Part shown: in pieces, positions 11,151 through 23,645 of the stretch
Layout: each line of letters begins with the position of its first letter
Numbering within the stretch: position 1 is the first letter of the stretch
Assembly (NCBI GenBank): GCA_946699065.1
Contig: CAMPDV010001723.1
Span: forward strand, 1 to 64,000
Reading direction: 5' to 3'
Length of the DNA stretch: 64,000 nt
From: Loxodes magnus
Lineage: Eukaryota; Ciliophora; Karyorelictea; Loxodida; Loxodidae
Notes under the pieces: model-generated
Databases searched by the model: none
What the model was told of the DNA's origin: nothing
The model's input: the letters and a program-made list of their open reading frames with translations, nothing else
Program-made: the position numbers and the translations under genes

Positions 11151-13084
11151 TTATAAATTTGTATAAAAAATAAAAATAATTAACTTGACCCTATCATTTA
11201 GCATAGAACTAAAGTTTAGTAAAAATCCTTTTTATTATTTGTTATTTTACAGATAATTTTATTTAATTAATAATCTCCTCAAATATAACCAACCAATTTT
11301 CTTTTGTAAGATCATTTAGTTAAAAAGTTCTAAACTTATTTAAATTTGTTTCACTTTTTGATTTGTTATAAAAATAGTAGATCTTGTAGGCTTATATCAT
11401 CATTTACTTAAATTAGTGGGAAACTTTATTAGAATAATAAAGTTTTAAATTAAGATTATCTTATTTCTTAAGAAAGGTTTATGTTTGCTATCTCTGATTT
11501 TTAAAAGAATGGTATTTCGAAACACTAATTTAAAAGCTAAAATTGCTGTACTTTTAGTTTTTTATTATAAATTAGCTACTTGATAAGGTAGATACTTGGA
11601 TATATCTAATAAACTAGTCACTCCAAATTTAAAAAGTAGAAAGTAAACTTAAGATCCTTGTGCTTTATTTTACTAAATTGATCTCTTTTATTATTTTTCT
11701 TAGAAAACATAAGAAAATCGAAGTTAAAGAGACTAGTTTTACATTAATGCCCTTATTTTTATAACTATGCTAGGATTAAGCATCTCTCTAATGATAAAGT
11801 GAAAAAAGGTTGATACATCTAAAAATAATTTTAATTAAGTTATTAATTTATATATTCAGTGCTATTAATTGATGTAAAGGAAAATAACTATTTATTTTCT
11901 AAATCTTAAATTTTTAGGTTATTACCTGCATAACAAAGGCATAAATGCATCATATAATAAATTAATAAATCTAAAAGAATCTCAAATATAATATCTACTA
12001 AAATGTAGGATTTGCAATGTTTTGTTACTAAAAAGTAGATGCAAGTAGTGTTTGATAAACTCACTAAAAGTAAAAGTAGATCTTGCTAAAAAAATATTTT
12101 TTTATTAATTCCAAAATTTATAAATAAATAAGTCTATCCATTAAAATAGCTTATTATCTCTTAATGTCAAGTTCTAAAGTTTATAAATTTAAAATTTACT
12201 AAGAAGCAAGAATTGTAGGATTTTTGCTAGAATTTTAAATAATAAATTGCAATAAGATTGAAAAATGATCACATAAAATTTACTCTTTAGTATCTTTATA
12301 AAATAAAGAATTGACATATGATAACGGGATAATTCTCTATTAGATAGTAATTAATAGCTATTTAAAAAGAAAACATTTTTAAAATAACAAAACTTGAATC
12401 TTTCACAAAAAGTCATTCGTATCAATGGCATTTCAGAACACTATCTTTTATATTAATTTCATTAATACTTTCATGTCAATATAAGATAGTAGGAATCTTT
12501 CTCTAAAATAAATGGTTAATCACTCTCTTAATCAAAGATAATGCAAAAGCTAAATTACTAAAATTTAGTGGTTTTATTAATTATTTTATTATAATATAAG
12601 AAAAACTCATATCAAATCAGATATTTAGTTTATTCTGATTTCCTAATTGTTTGTTCAAAAGGTAAATAACCTTTAAATTTTTAATTTATAAGTATATAAA
12701 GTTTGATGTATAATATATTAATTTATTATTTCATAAAATTATAAAAGATGTAAATAAATCATAGTCATACATTGACTACCTATTTTAATATCCATCCAAC
12801 TACTATAATATAAAGCTATTTTTACTTTTAAGATAGTGTCTATTTTCTATAGTTATGAAAGGATTTTATTTTAGTATTTTTAACTTATAAAATTAAATTT
12901 AATTATTTGGTTTTTATTATCTCTGCTATTCTGTATCAAATTAATTTAAATCTTAAAATTTAATTATGCAAATATAAAGCATTTTAATATAATAATAGAA
13001 AATATTTTCTTAATAGATTCATTTTATTTAATAATTTAAATTTATTTAATTAAAAGTTAAATTAATATAAGCTTAGATATGCTT
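11151..13084. other. A+T-rich intergenic DNA
   Basis: Nothing recognisable: no coiled-coil, Cys-rich or zinc-knuckle reading on either strand. The last 100 bases resemble the 3' flank of the giant OTU-RING gene (32570-32670), consistent with the remnant that follows. Confidence 0.5.
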
Positions 13085-13250
13085 TTTATTATTTTTATTT
13101 CTATTTATATAAACTAAAAATTAAATAATGTAGATCCTTTTTATTAAAGTTATCTTTTTTAATTTTTTCTGCTTCAATTTCTCTTTCTGTTTTTATTCAT
13201 TCATTACGTTGGTACAATCTAACATTTACTTTTATGCTTTATAAATTATA
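13085..13250 (-). pseudogene. 3' end remnant of an OTU-RING gene copy
   Basis: This segment aligns in the same orientation with 32665-32830, the last 50 or so codons of the giant minus-strand gene. Shared blocks include TTTATATAAACTAAAA and CTAACATTT. On the minus strand it resembles the C-terminal CX2C pair of the RING (KCQIC-like if one missing base is allowed) followed by a Lys/Glu-rich tail. The rest of this copy continues on the opposite strand from about 13440 to 16390. This points to an inversion with one breakpoint just right of this remnant. Confidence 0.55.
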
Positions 13251-13439
13251 TTAATAAATATATTTAGAAAGCCAATAAACTTAAAATGATAGCTATAATT
13301 ATATTTTTAATTGCTCTATAAAATTTATCATAATCATACATTTATTTAAAATGGAAAGAGAATAATAATAATAAATTTTAGATATAAACACTACTTTGAT
13401 TTGATAAGAATTAATTTTAGATTTATACAGGAAGTCAAA

Positions 13440-16390
13440 AAAAAGATTGATAGAACTAAAGTGCAGAAAACACAAGAAAATGTAGTTAATAATTAAGTAA
13501 CTAAAACAAATTTTATAAAAATCACAGCAATAGAGTAACTTTTTAATTTATATCTAAAAATCTTAAGAATATCCACAAGCTTAGTTAATAAGAATGGAGA
13601 ATAAAATATAAATAAAGCTAAAAATTTATTAAAATTATAATATAAGGAAAAAGAATTATAACAGCAATAGAAATTTCTTAAAAAACTGGGAAATTACTAC
13701 GATTAAAGTAAACTCACAAGAGTAAAAATAATAAAAGTGATAATGATAAATTTTTTAAAGTATGAAATTAAATAATAGAACATATAAAAATTTTTAATAT
13801 TAAAAGATACAAATTAACAATATAGTAGTAAGAAACTAAGTTTATAATTATACAAATTATTATAGTAGAAATAAATCTGAACTATCTAAAAATAAGCAAA
13901 TTGCGTTTTTTAAATAAATAACCTGATTCAATGGAAATAGATATAAAATCTCTAAAAATTAGAAAGAGAAAAATTCTAAATAGAAGGAAATTGAAAAACC
14001 TTGTCCTAGTTAAATAGTGAAAATAATAATTTATAAGAATATTTTCACGTTATTTATATAGTTTAAATTATGAAACCATTAAATGAATTCAAATAGTTAT
14101 CTCTAAGCTTATAAAAAAGTTATAATCAAAATAAACCACTAAAGTTATTAGAAGAGTAATAGAACAAGTAAGGATTAAACTAAATAATCTAAAAAGAAAA
14201 AAAAATATGAAAAAATAAATAGAAAATATAAATATAATTAAAAAGTTAGAAGAATAAACAAGTTTTGATTAAATTTTAAATTAATAAGATAATATATTAT
14301 ATAATATGAAAATATTAGAAATTTATATAAGAAAATAAATAAAAAATGTGTAAATTTAACTGTAATTAAAAAGGATAAGAAAATGATAAAAGATTAAAGG
14401 ATAATAATAAAAATATTTTAAATTTAATTTATATTAAATACTTAATAAAAAGATATGAATTTACTCAGATAGATAATAATAATAGCTGAAACAAATTAAA
14501 ATTGAAAAATAATTTAAATTAATTAATTTAAATGAGAATTATTTTCTTTTTAAAAAATCTTAGATTAATATCTATAAAGCACTTGTAAAGAATAAGAATA
14601 TTACTGAAAATGCTAGGTTTTAAGCATGAAATTTGCTATAATAGCATTAATAAAAAAGCTATTAAAGCTAAAGAGGGCATTAAAAAGTGATTAATTAGAA
14701 TAAAAGCATTTTATCCATAAACAAAATCAATTAAAAGCTTTCTTAGGAAGAAATAAAGTAAACCAAAAATAAAAAATATTTGAAGAAAAAATAAAATAAA
14801 AGCTGATTTTTGAAATAGTAAAAAAAGAAATAAAAAGAGTAAGTAGAAGATGCAAAAGACTTAAATTTATAAAATATCTTTTAAATATAAGGTCTAGCAA
14901 TCAGAGTTCAATTAGGACATAAAATTAAAGAAAAAAATGCAAATATAGATTAAATTTTTATATGCAATCAATAATTAGAATATTATTTACAAAATTATAA
15001 GAATATTATGAATGTAAAGCAATAAAATTTAAAGCTTAAATTTCTTTGTGGAGATAAGAAAATGAAAGTTCTTGAATAGAAAAGAGTTTGAAGATAAAAT
15101 AATTGAAATTTACTTTCAAATTTCATTTATAAGAAAAAGAAATAATTGAGACCGAAGCAAACGCAAAAATATTCCAAATATATAAAGCTTAAGCATTAAA
15201 ATAGAAAAGTTGAAAAAGGCTTAAGACTTAAAAATAAAAAAAATAAAATGATAAACAGAAGTTTAATCTTATAAATAAATTAAAGCAAGAATTGAACTTA
15301 AGGATGTAATTTAAATAATTGCAATATATTTCGAAATTTGATAGATGATGCAGCATAAAGCATCTCAAATGAAAAAATATATTAAATTCAAATTATTAGC
15401 AGCTACTTTAGAAATAATGTTCTCTTCGTAGTTCTCCTACTGCTAAGTAAATCATAATTTCTTTGGAAATTTGATTCCTATAGATTTTTAGGGAAGATGA
15501 AAATTGCTGCTTCTGAAATATTTTTCTTACTTAGAAAGCACAACTCCTGCATAAAACTTGGATAATTTTATAATAAAACTTTAAAGTTATAGAATCTTCT
15601 TCTACATAAAGGAATAGCAATAAAATAATAGTCATAAAGTTCTTAAAAATACTTTCCTTAGATTACTTAGTAAATTGAAGAAACTAAAATATCATATTCA
15701 AAATTAATTCCAAAATATTACGCTTAAGAAATTAGAATAGCAAAGATAAACGAGATAAAGATCTTACTTGGCGCATGAGAATCCCATTGAAAGCTAAATG
15801 AAACACATGAAGATTACTTAAAACCTTTGGACTTAATTTGTTAAGAGTAACTAAAGAAAATACTAGTAATACAGAAAAATAGCTGATGGTCTTGGAGTAG
15901 GGTCGTTTTAGATGACTAAAGTGAAGATAGATATAGTAGCAATTGATAGAAAATATGATGAAGCTCTTTAATTCTAATAAATGAGAAAAGAAAGAAAATG
16001 TTTTTATATTTACATTTTAGGCAAGCTTTAGCATTATGATATCATTTACTCAAGAGGTAATAAATATAGATGGGTTGATAAAAAAAGTGAGTGATATTAA
16101 GAGAGACTAAGACTTCCTGTTTATTATGATAATAAAATCTAGAAGGACCTTTTTCATAGAAATAAAAACTATTGGATAAGAGAATCCATAAAAGAGTTTA
16201 AGTCTTTAAATTTTAGTTTTTATTAATTTAAAAAAAGCTAAAATTAAGAATTAAAGCAAAAGTTCTAACAAATAAAATACTAATAATTATAAAAGTACGA
16301 AGTATATCAATTATATAAAGAATATAATTAATTATTTATTTATAATGTGATCATAAAATATGCAAATATTGCCTTTAATGCTAATTAGAG
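13440..16390 (+). pseudogene. Decayed coiled-coil/otubain/RING gene copy, inverted middle
   Basis: On the + strand, an A-rich, Lys/Glu/Gln-coding stretch (13440 to about 15330) leads into an otubain-like domain. REDENCCFWNIFL at about 15490 aligns with VRGDGNCYYRAIGF of the intact gene; STTPAQNLDNFIIKL and FLRLLSKLKKLK align with the following helices. Catalytic-His-type text appears near 16030 (SFSIMIS/LHYDIIY depending on frame). The first half of a RING follows near 16344 (LQCDHKICKYCLQ), although its first CX2C pair has become YX2Y. Several frame changes and the altered DGNC motif (DENC) argue that it is dead. The last RING pair is missing here and lies inverted at 13085-13250. The coiled coil is far shorter than the 8.7-kb intact copy. 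Confidence 0.65.
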
Positions 16391-16394
16391 GTAA

Positions 16395-16530
16395 GAGCAG
16401 AAGAAAAAATCTACCAAATAATCTCATTTTTTTATCCTTTATTTTTCTACTCTTATATATCCTGCTCTTCGAATTCAGAATTTAAATTTTTTCTCGTTTC
16501 ATTGATTTCTTTTACAAATTTTATGCTGAA
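16395..16530 (-). pseudogene. Possible coiled-coil remnant continuing the inverted copy
   Basis: The minus strand reads as a charged, heptad-like peptide (KEINETRKNLNSEFEEQ). It begins immediately beyond the point where the + strand RING half breaks off. This is where the N-terminal part of an originally minus-strand gene should resume if 13.25-16.39 kb was inverted. The stretch is short and the composition is biased, so the call is tentative. Confidence 0.3.
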
Positions 16531-19500
16531 TAACTTAATAATTTTCAATAAAAGCTACTTATTTTGTTAACTTTTAACTATACAATTATTTATAAATTAT
16601 CTTAATTAATTTTTGAAAATTTCACTCTAAAACTATTTAATTTATTTTTTCTATAATAAGTTTTAGATTAAAATTTCTATCATTAGTAAATTAATTAATT
16701 AATTTCTAAAAAATAATAAAGAGAATTTTGTGAAATATTTATGAGTAATTAATAGCAAATAAATATTCAAGTAAGTAAATAAAGAAAGATTATATATAAA
16801 ACCATGAAGAAAGCTATCTAATGGAATATAAAAGAATTAATAATAGTAATTATGATTAAGTTCTTTAATTTCCAAACATAGAGATAGAAAATATTTGTTC
16901 TTAACTTTATATTTATATAACTCTTACTATATAAACCTATATTCAGAATAATTATTATAAACAAATAGATTTATTAGATAAGTTAAAATTAATAAATAAT
17001 ACATTTTTCTTAGTATTATGATTTGTAGAATTAAGAGAATCATTCACTATAAATAAAGAAAAAAACTGGAAATAGAAGTTAATAATAAGTTTAACTTTAA
17101 TCTAAAATAACGTAATGAAATAAATAAAAATAAATTTAATAAATAAATGTAGAAATATTTCTTTTTATATAGATATTAAGCTCTCTAGTATTTAAAGTTT
17201 AAGCACCATTAAAATAATAATAATCTGATTTTTATTCTAGTATAATATATAATAAAATCAAAGTTTTATAAAATATCTGAAATTATTTGAAATCATAAGT
17301 AACCTAGTTATCTATAAATATTTGCAAAAATAAAGTCTAGAAACATTTTAATTTCCAAATAATTAATAATTTTTATATTTATTAGGATGTCTATTTTATA
17401 TTTAAAAAAAGCGAAAGATAAATAGACTCTTTTCTACTAAGCAATAGATATAAAGTTTTCCTCGTTAAGAATAATTAATTAAGAAAATATCTAAGTTATT
17501 AACTTTACATGTGTATTAACTGCTTAGATTAAACAAAAGCAATTTATTAGGATATCCGAAAAACTAAGTTAGATTAAATTTAGAAAGAATAGCTTATTAT
17601 AGCACTGGAAATTTATTTGTCTTCTTAAGTCTTTAAATTATTTTTTAGGTTTATTTAAATAAATAGCTTTAAACTTATTCTTAGTTCTTTTAATCCTTTA
17701 CTTAAAATTATTAAAAACTATAATAAAAAGAAATAAAGCAGATATAATTTTAAAACTAGACAGTTCAAACAAAACAATTTAGTTTATAGTAGTTTAAACT
17801 AAAAGGTAATCAAAGAGATATTTCCATTAATTTAACTTTAGTTAAATTTTACATTCTATACTTAAATCCTCTAAATTAAAAAGATAAAATTAAAAGAAAA
17901 ATTAATAAGCCTTTCAAATATTAAATTTCTATAGATATATTAAAGCTTATTTATTAAAAACTAACTAATATTCATATAAATAAACTTGCTATTTAGTATA
18001 TTTAATCTATTCTTATTAATACGATGGCTATTAATTAGATTTTATATTTTTTAGCAAGCATTAAAAATAAATTAATAATATGGGTATAATAAGAGAAATT
18101 CCTTAAATCTATTTAATTTTTTATAATTTTCTCTCTTAAACAAGTTTGAATTTCAAGAGAATTGAGATAAGCTTAGCTATTAAAAAGATTATAATTATTA
18201 GCTAAATAAATAATAAGAAATAGTTTGATATTTTGAATTAAATTTAGAGTTTGGAAGCATTTTATTATTTGTATTTAACAATCCTAATTCATATATATCA
18301 TAATATCATAATATTAGCTCTTTATTTTAATATCATCTAGATTTCTATAGCTTCTTTATCTTTATAGTTTTATAGTTTCAAAATGATAAAGATTTATAAT
18401 TGTACTAGCAATTTCATGCCTCTAAATTCTCCAAAATTAAATTTTAAACTTTATTTTATTTTTATTTTTTTAATATGCATACAAACATAAAATTTATAAT
18501 TAAGGCTTCTAATAATTTTATAATCTGAAGATTTAAAAAAGATAAATATTGAATATCAAAAATCCTATTTAATAGAAAATCCTATCTACTAGTTATGTCA
18601 AAAATAGGAAGATAGATAAGTATTTTAGTGTGCTAGTAAAAAAAATTAAGTTAAATTCATTTATGTTGTAAAACTTTAAAATTAAAGCAGATTAAATGTA
18701 TAGCAATATACTAAATAATTAAATTGCTTTACTTAGAATTATGTTTTAATTAATTGTAGTTATTTACAAGTTTAACTAACTTTAATTTAGAATTGAATAA
18801 TATAGATATTTATAATTAGATTATGTATGAATATTTAAATATTATAATAAACTAAATTTATTTTTAAGGATTTCTGTATCTAATTTAAAAGTGATATTAT
18901 GTTTTATACCCTTCTATTTAAGTTATCTTCATTGTTTTTTTAATATGTTTTACACTTGCTTTAGTTTATTTTATCTTATCTTTAAATTTCCAAAACCTTA
19001 TTTCGATTATTTATTCCAAATCTTTCAGAAAGAAGTATTAGCTTTATATAATTTAAAAGATGTATATTTATAGCTGTACTCATTAATATAATGGATTTTG
19101 AGTTCATATTAAATTTAATAAGCTGCTCTTTCAAATATCTAGAAATAGATAGTTAAAATTTCTTCAAAGCTTTTATCTTTATAGTGATAATAAATATAGA
19201 TAACTTGCTTAAATTAAGTCTTAGTTTAAGATTATAATTATTAAATAGCTACATTTTTATAAATCTTTATGTCTTATACAAGCTTATAAACCTTTCTTTT
19301 GCTCAAAAATTAAAATTTATTATTCAATTTTTTCAAGCATTTTTCATATTAAAATAAGATATATCCAAACAGACTAAAATAATCTAAGATAAAAATAAAG
19401 AAATTATTCATTTTAAATCTAAAGCAAATCTTTTAACTTTATTTAAGTTATAATTAAGGAGAGTTTATCAAACTTTTGGCTAGTTAAAGAAATTTATTAG

Positions 19501-19928
19501 TTTGAAGATTTAATAAGCAAATAAATTTTAATTTAAATATCTTATAAGCACGAATATACTAAACTTCTTTCTTCATAAGCATCATTGCTACTTATCTTTA
19601 TAAATAATTTAATACCAACTTAAATAAAATTTAAATTAACGGAAAATCCTAGTTCAAGTATTTAGAGTAAGCTAAAAACTTCTAGTTTAATTTTAATTTA
19701 TAAGAGTTGAAATTTAAAATTAGATGTCTTTTAGCAATGCTATTCATTTAGTTAATGCTTGATGTAAAAAGTAGAGATTATTTTAAAACTATAGCAAAAC
19801 AAGCTAAGCAGTTAAATTAGAACTTTTAAATTTCAAGATAAAAGCAAACCAAAAATAAAAAGGAATTGCTATTTTAGACATTTTAATTAATAGCTGATTA
19901 TATTTAAATTTTTAGAATTCATTATAAA
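16531..19928. other. A+T-rich intergenic DNA, receptor B upstream flank
   Basis: No gene supported. From about 19440 the sequence aligns with 45925-46080 upstream of gene C (both contain ATTAACGGAAAAT and CCAAACTTCTT-like blocks), again showing duplicated receptor flanks. Confidence 0.5.
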
Positions 19929-22900
19929 ATGAAAAATTATAAGAAGAGTGCAAGAAGTATTTTGAATGAAATCTTAATAACTTAGCTAGACTTTATTAGA
20001 TAAATTATATCTAGATAATTACTAATTTTCACTTTGGTTCAAATGTGCTTGATCAAATTTTCTTCTTCTTAAATCTTAAGCCAAAATTGGATATCTAAGC
20101 ATGACGGTTCAATTATGTCTGTATGTCCCAATGAATTCAACTGAGAAACTTACGAAGGAGTAAAATGTCAATGCCAAGAAGGTTACTTCTGACATAAATA
20201 TACTTAAATATGTTAGAAGTGTTAAATTGATAATTGCATAGCTTGCGAAGCCTATTATGGTGAAGCATATTACGTAGTTCGTTGTACTAAATGTGTAACT
20301 AAATATTTACTGCTTGGAGATTTTTTCTCTAAATGTGTTAGTAGCTGTCCTTAAGGATTTACTAATAAAAACAATAAATGTGAATGTCCTAGTGGAATGT
20401 ATAGATTTGATTGGAATGAGTAATGCTACAATTGTTCAATTATCCACGAAGAATGCCAGAATTGTTCAATATCCTTATATAAGCAAACTCTTGGTTGCAC
20501 TAAATGTCCTTTGAATATGTTGACAGTAGAAGGAACTTGTAAAGAATTAAATGATACAAACTGTCCTTATAGTTCTTATTTAAAAACAACAGACAAAAAC
20601 TTTTGCTAAGGGTGTGGAGATAATTGCGGAAAAGCACAAGAATGCCCTTATAATAAAACTTGTTTTTGCGGAAAATAAAACTATTATGAGGAAAAATAAA
20701 ATTAATGGTAATGTCTTGATAAATGTCCATAGAATTATACAGCATAATGAAATTATGCTGGAAATTAAATTTGTGTTTATTTAGGAAAAACCTTAAATTA
20801 TTATAATAATGAGTTTTTAAATGCGTGCTCTAGTTAAGAAGGTCTAGTTAAAAGTGGATAAATTTGCTATTGCTACAATAAAACTTATTTTTACGAAGAA
20901 ACACAAAGAAGTTGTATTCCTTAGTGCGAATAAGTTGGACAAACAAACGTATAGGGAACTTGTTGAGATTGTAATAAATGAAGTCTAGATTGTAAAATTT
21001 GCAGGAATAGATGAGGCTGTCTTGAATGTCGAGAAAATAGTACTTTAATTTCTTATTATTGCGTTTGTAATGAAACTTATTGTGAAAATATGTTTAACGA
21101 ATGCGAATCGTGTTTGGAAATACCTAACTGTAGAAAGTATAATAAAGGCATGTGCACAATGTGTGAAGATGGATATTTTTTAAATCAAAACTTAACGTGC
21201 GTCAACATAGCTTAAGTAAAAGAAGGTTGTATATCTGGTGATTATGGAAGCTCAAGTATCTACTATGAGCCTTGGTGTAAAAATTGCACAACAAATTATA
21301 AATTATGCAACTAAACTTGCATATTAAAAGATTAAGAATGTTTAGATTTCAATGGCAGTAATTATTTCCAAGATAAGGATAATAATAATATTTACTAACC
21401 ATGCTTTTTCTTTATTCCATATTGTAAATACTGTAACAACTCCTAGTGTTTAGAATGTTTCGAAAATTATACTTTGTATGATAATGGTAGATGTATTGAA
21501 GAAATAAAAAATATCACAAATATATAAGAAGAATAATAAAACATTACAAATACCAATGAAGAAATTTAAAACAATACAGATATTATTGAAGAGGCTAAAA
21601 ATGTTACAAACATCAATGAAGAATAATAAAATAATACAAACAATAATGAAGAAGTTTAAAACAATACAGATATTTATGAAGAAGATTAAATAAATATAGA
21701 AAATTATGAAAAAAATAATAATTATTCAAACATAAATGAAGAAAATTAAAACTCAACAGACCAGACACATAATGAAACAGAGTTTTGAACTTTATCTTAG
21801 AAAGAATAAAACTTCGCTAATTCATAAAGAATTTTAGTAGAAGCTACAGTTGTCGGTGCTTTTGCTTCTACGTGTTGCTTGATATTCTTCGTTTAAATGA
21901 GTACTAGTACAGTTACTTAAAAACTATTTCAGTTATATGTTATTTCTTAACTCATACGTCTAAATGGATTAATAAATGTAAGTAAACCTTAAATTTTATT
22001 TTATTACTACTATAAGTTCGGATAAAGTAACACTCCTCTTATCTCATCTAATAATAAAAATATTCCCTTCGACTTAACACCTAATAACTAACAAATAAAT
22101 GATATAAACTTATAAATCTAAAATTATGAAAATTATAGCTTCCTTGCTAATAGTTTTTCTATCTTAATAATGTTTATATCAGCAGGAATTTTAATAGCAA
22201 TATTTGGTGGTTTAGAGAAAATAAAAGCGATAAGCAATAAAATAAAGAAACTAAATTAAAACTGAATAAAATATAGAATTTTACTTACTTTGATACTTTC
22301 GAAGATTTTAGACTTAAATCTAGCAATTTTCATATAACTAAGCGAAACAGATTTCTCATAAGCAATTTCATGTATAAATGTAGTGATTTGCATTTTAAGC
22401 ATAGTAAGTTTTAAAATATAGATATTTGAAATAATCTTTATGATATATATTAAAATAATGGTAAAGAAGTTCTAAACTTTTCTATTTTAGGGAGAAAATA
22501 AATTTAACGAGAAAGATACTCTGGGAAAACTATTCCTATAGCATAGACCTATTTTTGATGAGTTAAGTTGTAAGAGTGCTTGATCATTAAGTTTTTATAT
22601 TTGGTTTGTTTTAAGAAGAGCAATTCTTTCACTGTTAATAGGTTGCTTAAGAGATTTTGAACTAGCTTAAGTAATTTTGCTTATATTTTCAAGTTTTATA
22701 TGAATAGGATACTTAATTTTATGTAAACCCTTAGAAAGAAAGAGTTCATTAATAGTAAATATTATATTAGAAGTTTGTGTGTTGATATTGTTCTCATCTA
22801 ATATAGCATTATATAGTTGGGATAAAGAAGAGAGAAGAAATTTAATGGAAAGCTATGATTTATTTGGATATTTGATAATAATATGAAGTTCTATAATATC

Positions 22901-23645
22901 ATTAGTAGGATTGATCATATTCATCTATGCACTAGTTATGGATATAATTTCTGAGTACAAGAAAAGAAAATCTATATCTAAGATCCAGCATTCAGATGCC
23001 ATTTCTAAGACTAGCTAAAATAGAGTCAGTGATAGAGATTTTATTTTTACTACTACTAATGTTACTTAAAGACAAAACATTAGTGATATACTTAATGCTA
23101 CCTCTAACTAAGAAGTAAATGATATTAATTCGTCAGGATTATAAAAGAAGAAGATAAAAAGTGAGTCAAAATAAATTTAAAAAGAATCATAAAATAAAAT
23201 TTAAAAGCATGAAAACAAAGAAATTCATCAAATAAGACATATAAAAGAGAGAAATTTATGCAAAGTAGATTAAGTAAAATTTGATGAGCACCATTTACTA
23301 GAATGTAGAGATGAGAAAGTTCGTTCAATAGTAAAGAAATTAACTCAGAAGATTTAGCAAATATTAAAAGAAAATAGTATAAGAATATAATAAAATAGCA
23401 TATCTCTGCTAATTCTATATAAAGATGATTTAACTATAGCATCTTCATTAAATTTAGATATAAACTCAATCATTTTTAGAAAGTTATAATGTTTAGTTTT
23501 GAAAGAAGTAAAGAAGTTTTGAAGTTCACTATTCAAGATAAATAAATCATTGGTGATAAAGTTTTGGAAGAAAAGCCATAGACGTAACTAGATGATATCA
23601 AGCGTTATTTTTAGTATTCTTAATGAGAATGGAGTTAAAGTCTGA
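19929..23645 (+). CDS. Cysteine-rich multi-pass membrane protein, receptor family member B
   Basis: One frame of 1238 residues, ending at TGA 23643 in alignment with A and D. It shows the same plan as A: basic N-terminus, hydrophobic signal-like segment (LLIFTLVQMCLIKF), Cys-rich ectodomain with CX2C repeats, about eight membrane segments, and a charged tail containing RHIKERNLCKVDQVKFDEHH. It differs from A by an insertion between ectodomain and first membrane segment of about seven 10-residue repeats rich in Asn, Thr and Glu. At five aligned sites the Trp codon differs between A and B (TGG in one, TGA in the other). Upstream and downstream flanks are partly shared with C and D. It appears intact. 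Its ligand is unknown; a surface sensor or adhesion role is only a guess from the architecture. Confidence 0.9.
21505..21775 (+). repeat. 30-bp coding tandem repeats (N-x-T rich) in receptor B
   Basis: About seven imperfect 30-bp units encode decapeptides of the form NNTNNNEEVQ / NNTDIYEEDQ. They lie between the last Cys unit and the first membrane segment, where A has only about 20 unrelated residues. Most units carry Asn-x-Thr, the N-glycosylation sequon, so the insertion would make a flexible, glycosylated stalk. Unit-to-unit similarity suggests recent slippage expansion. Confidence 0.75.
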
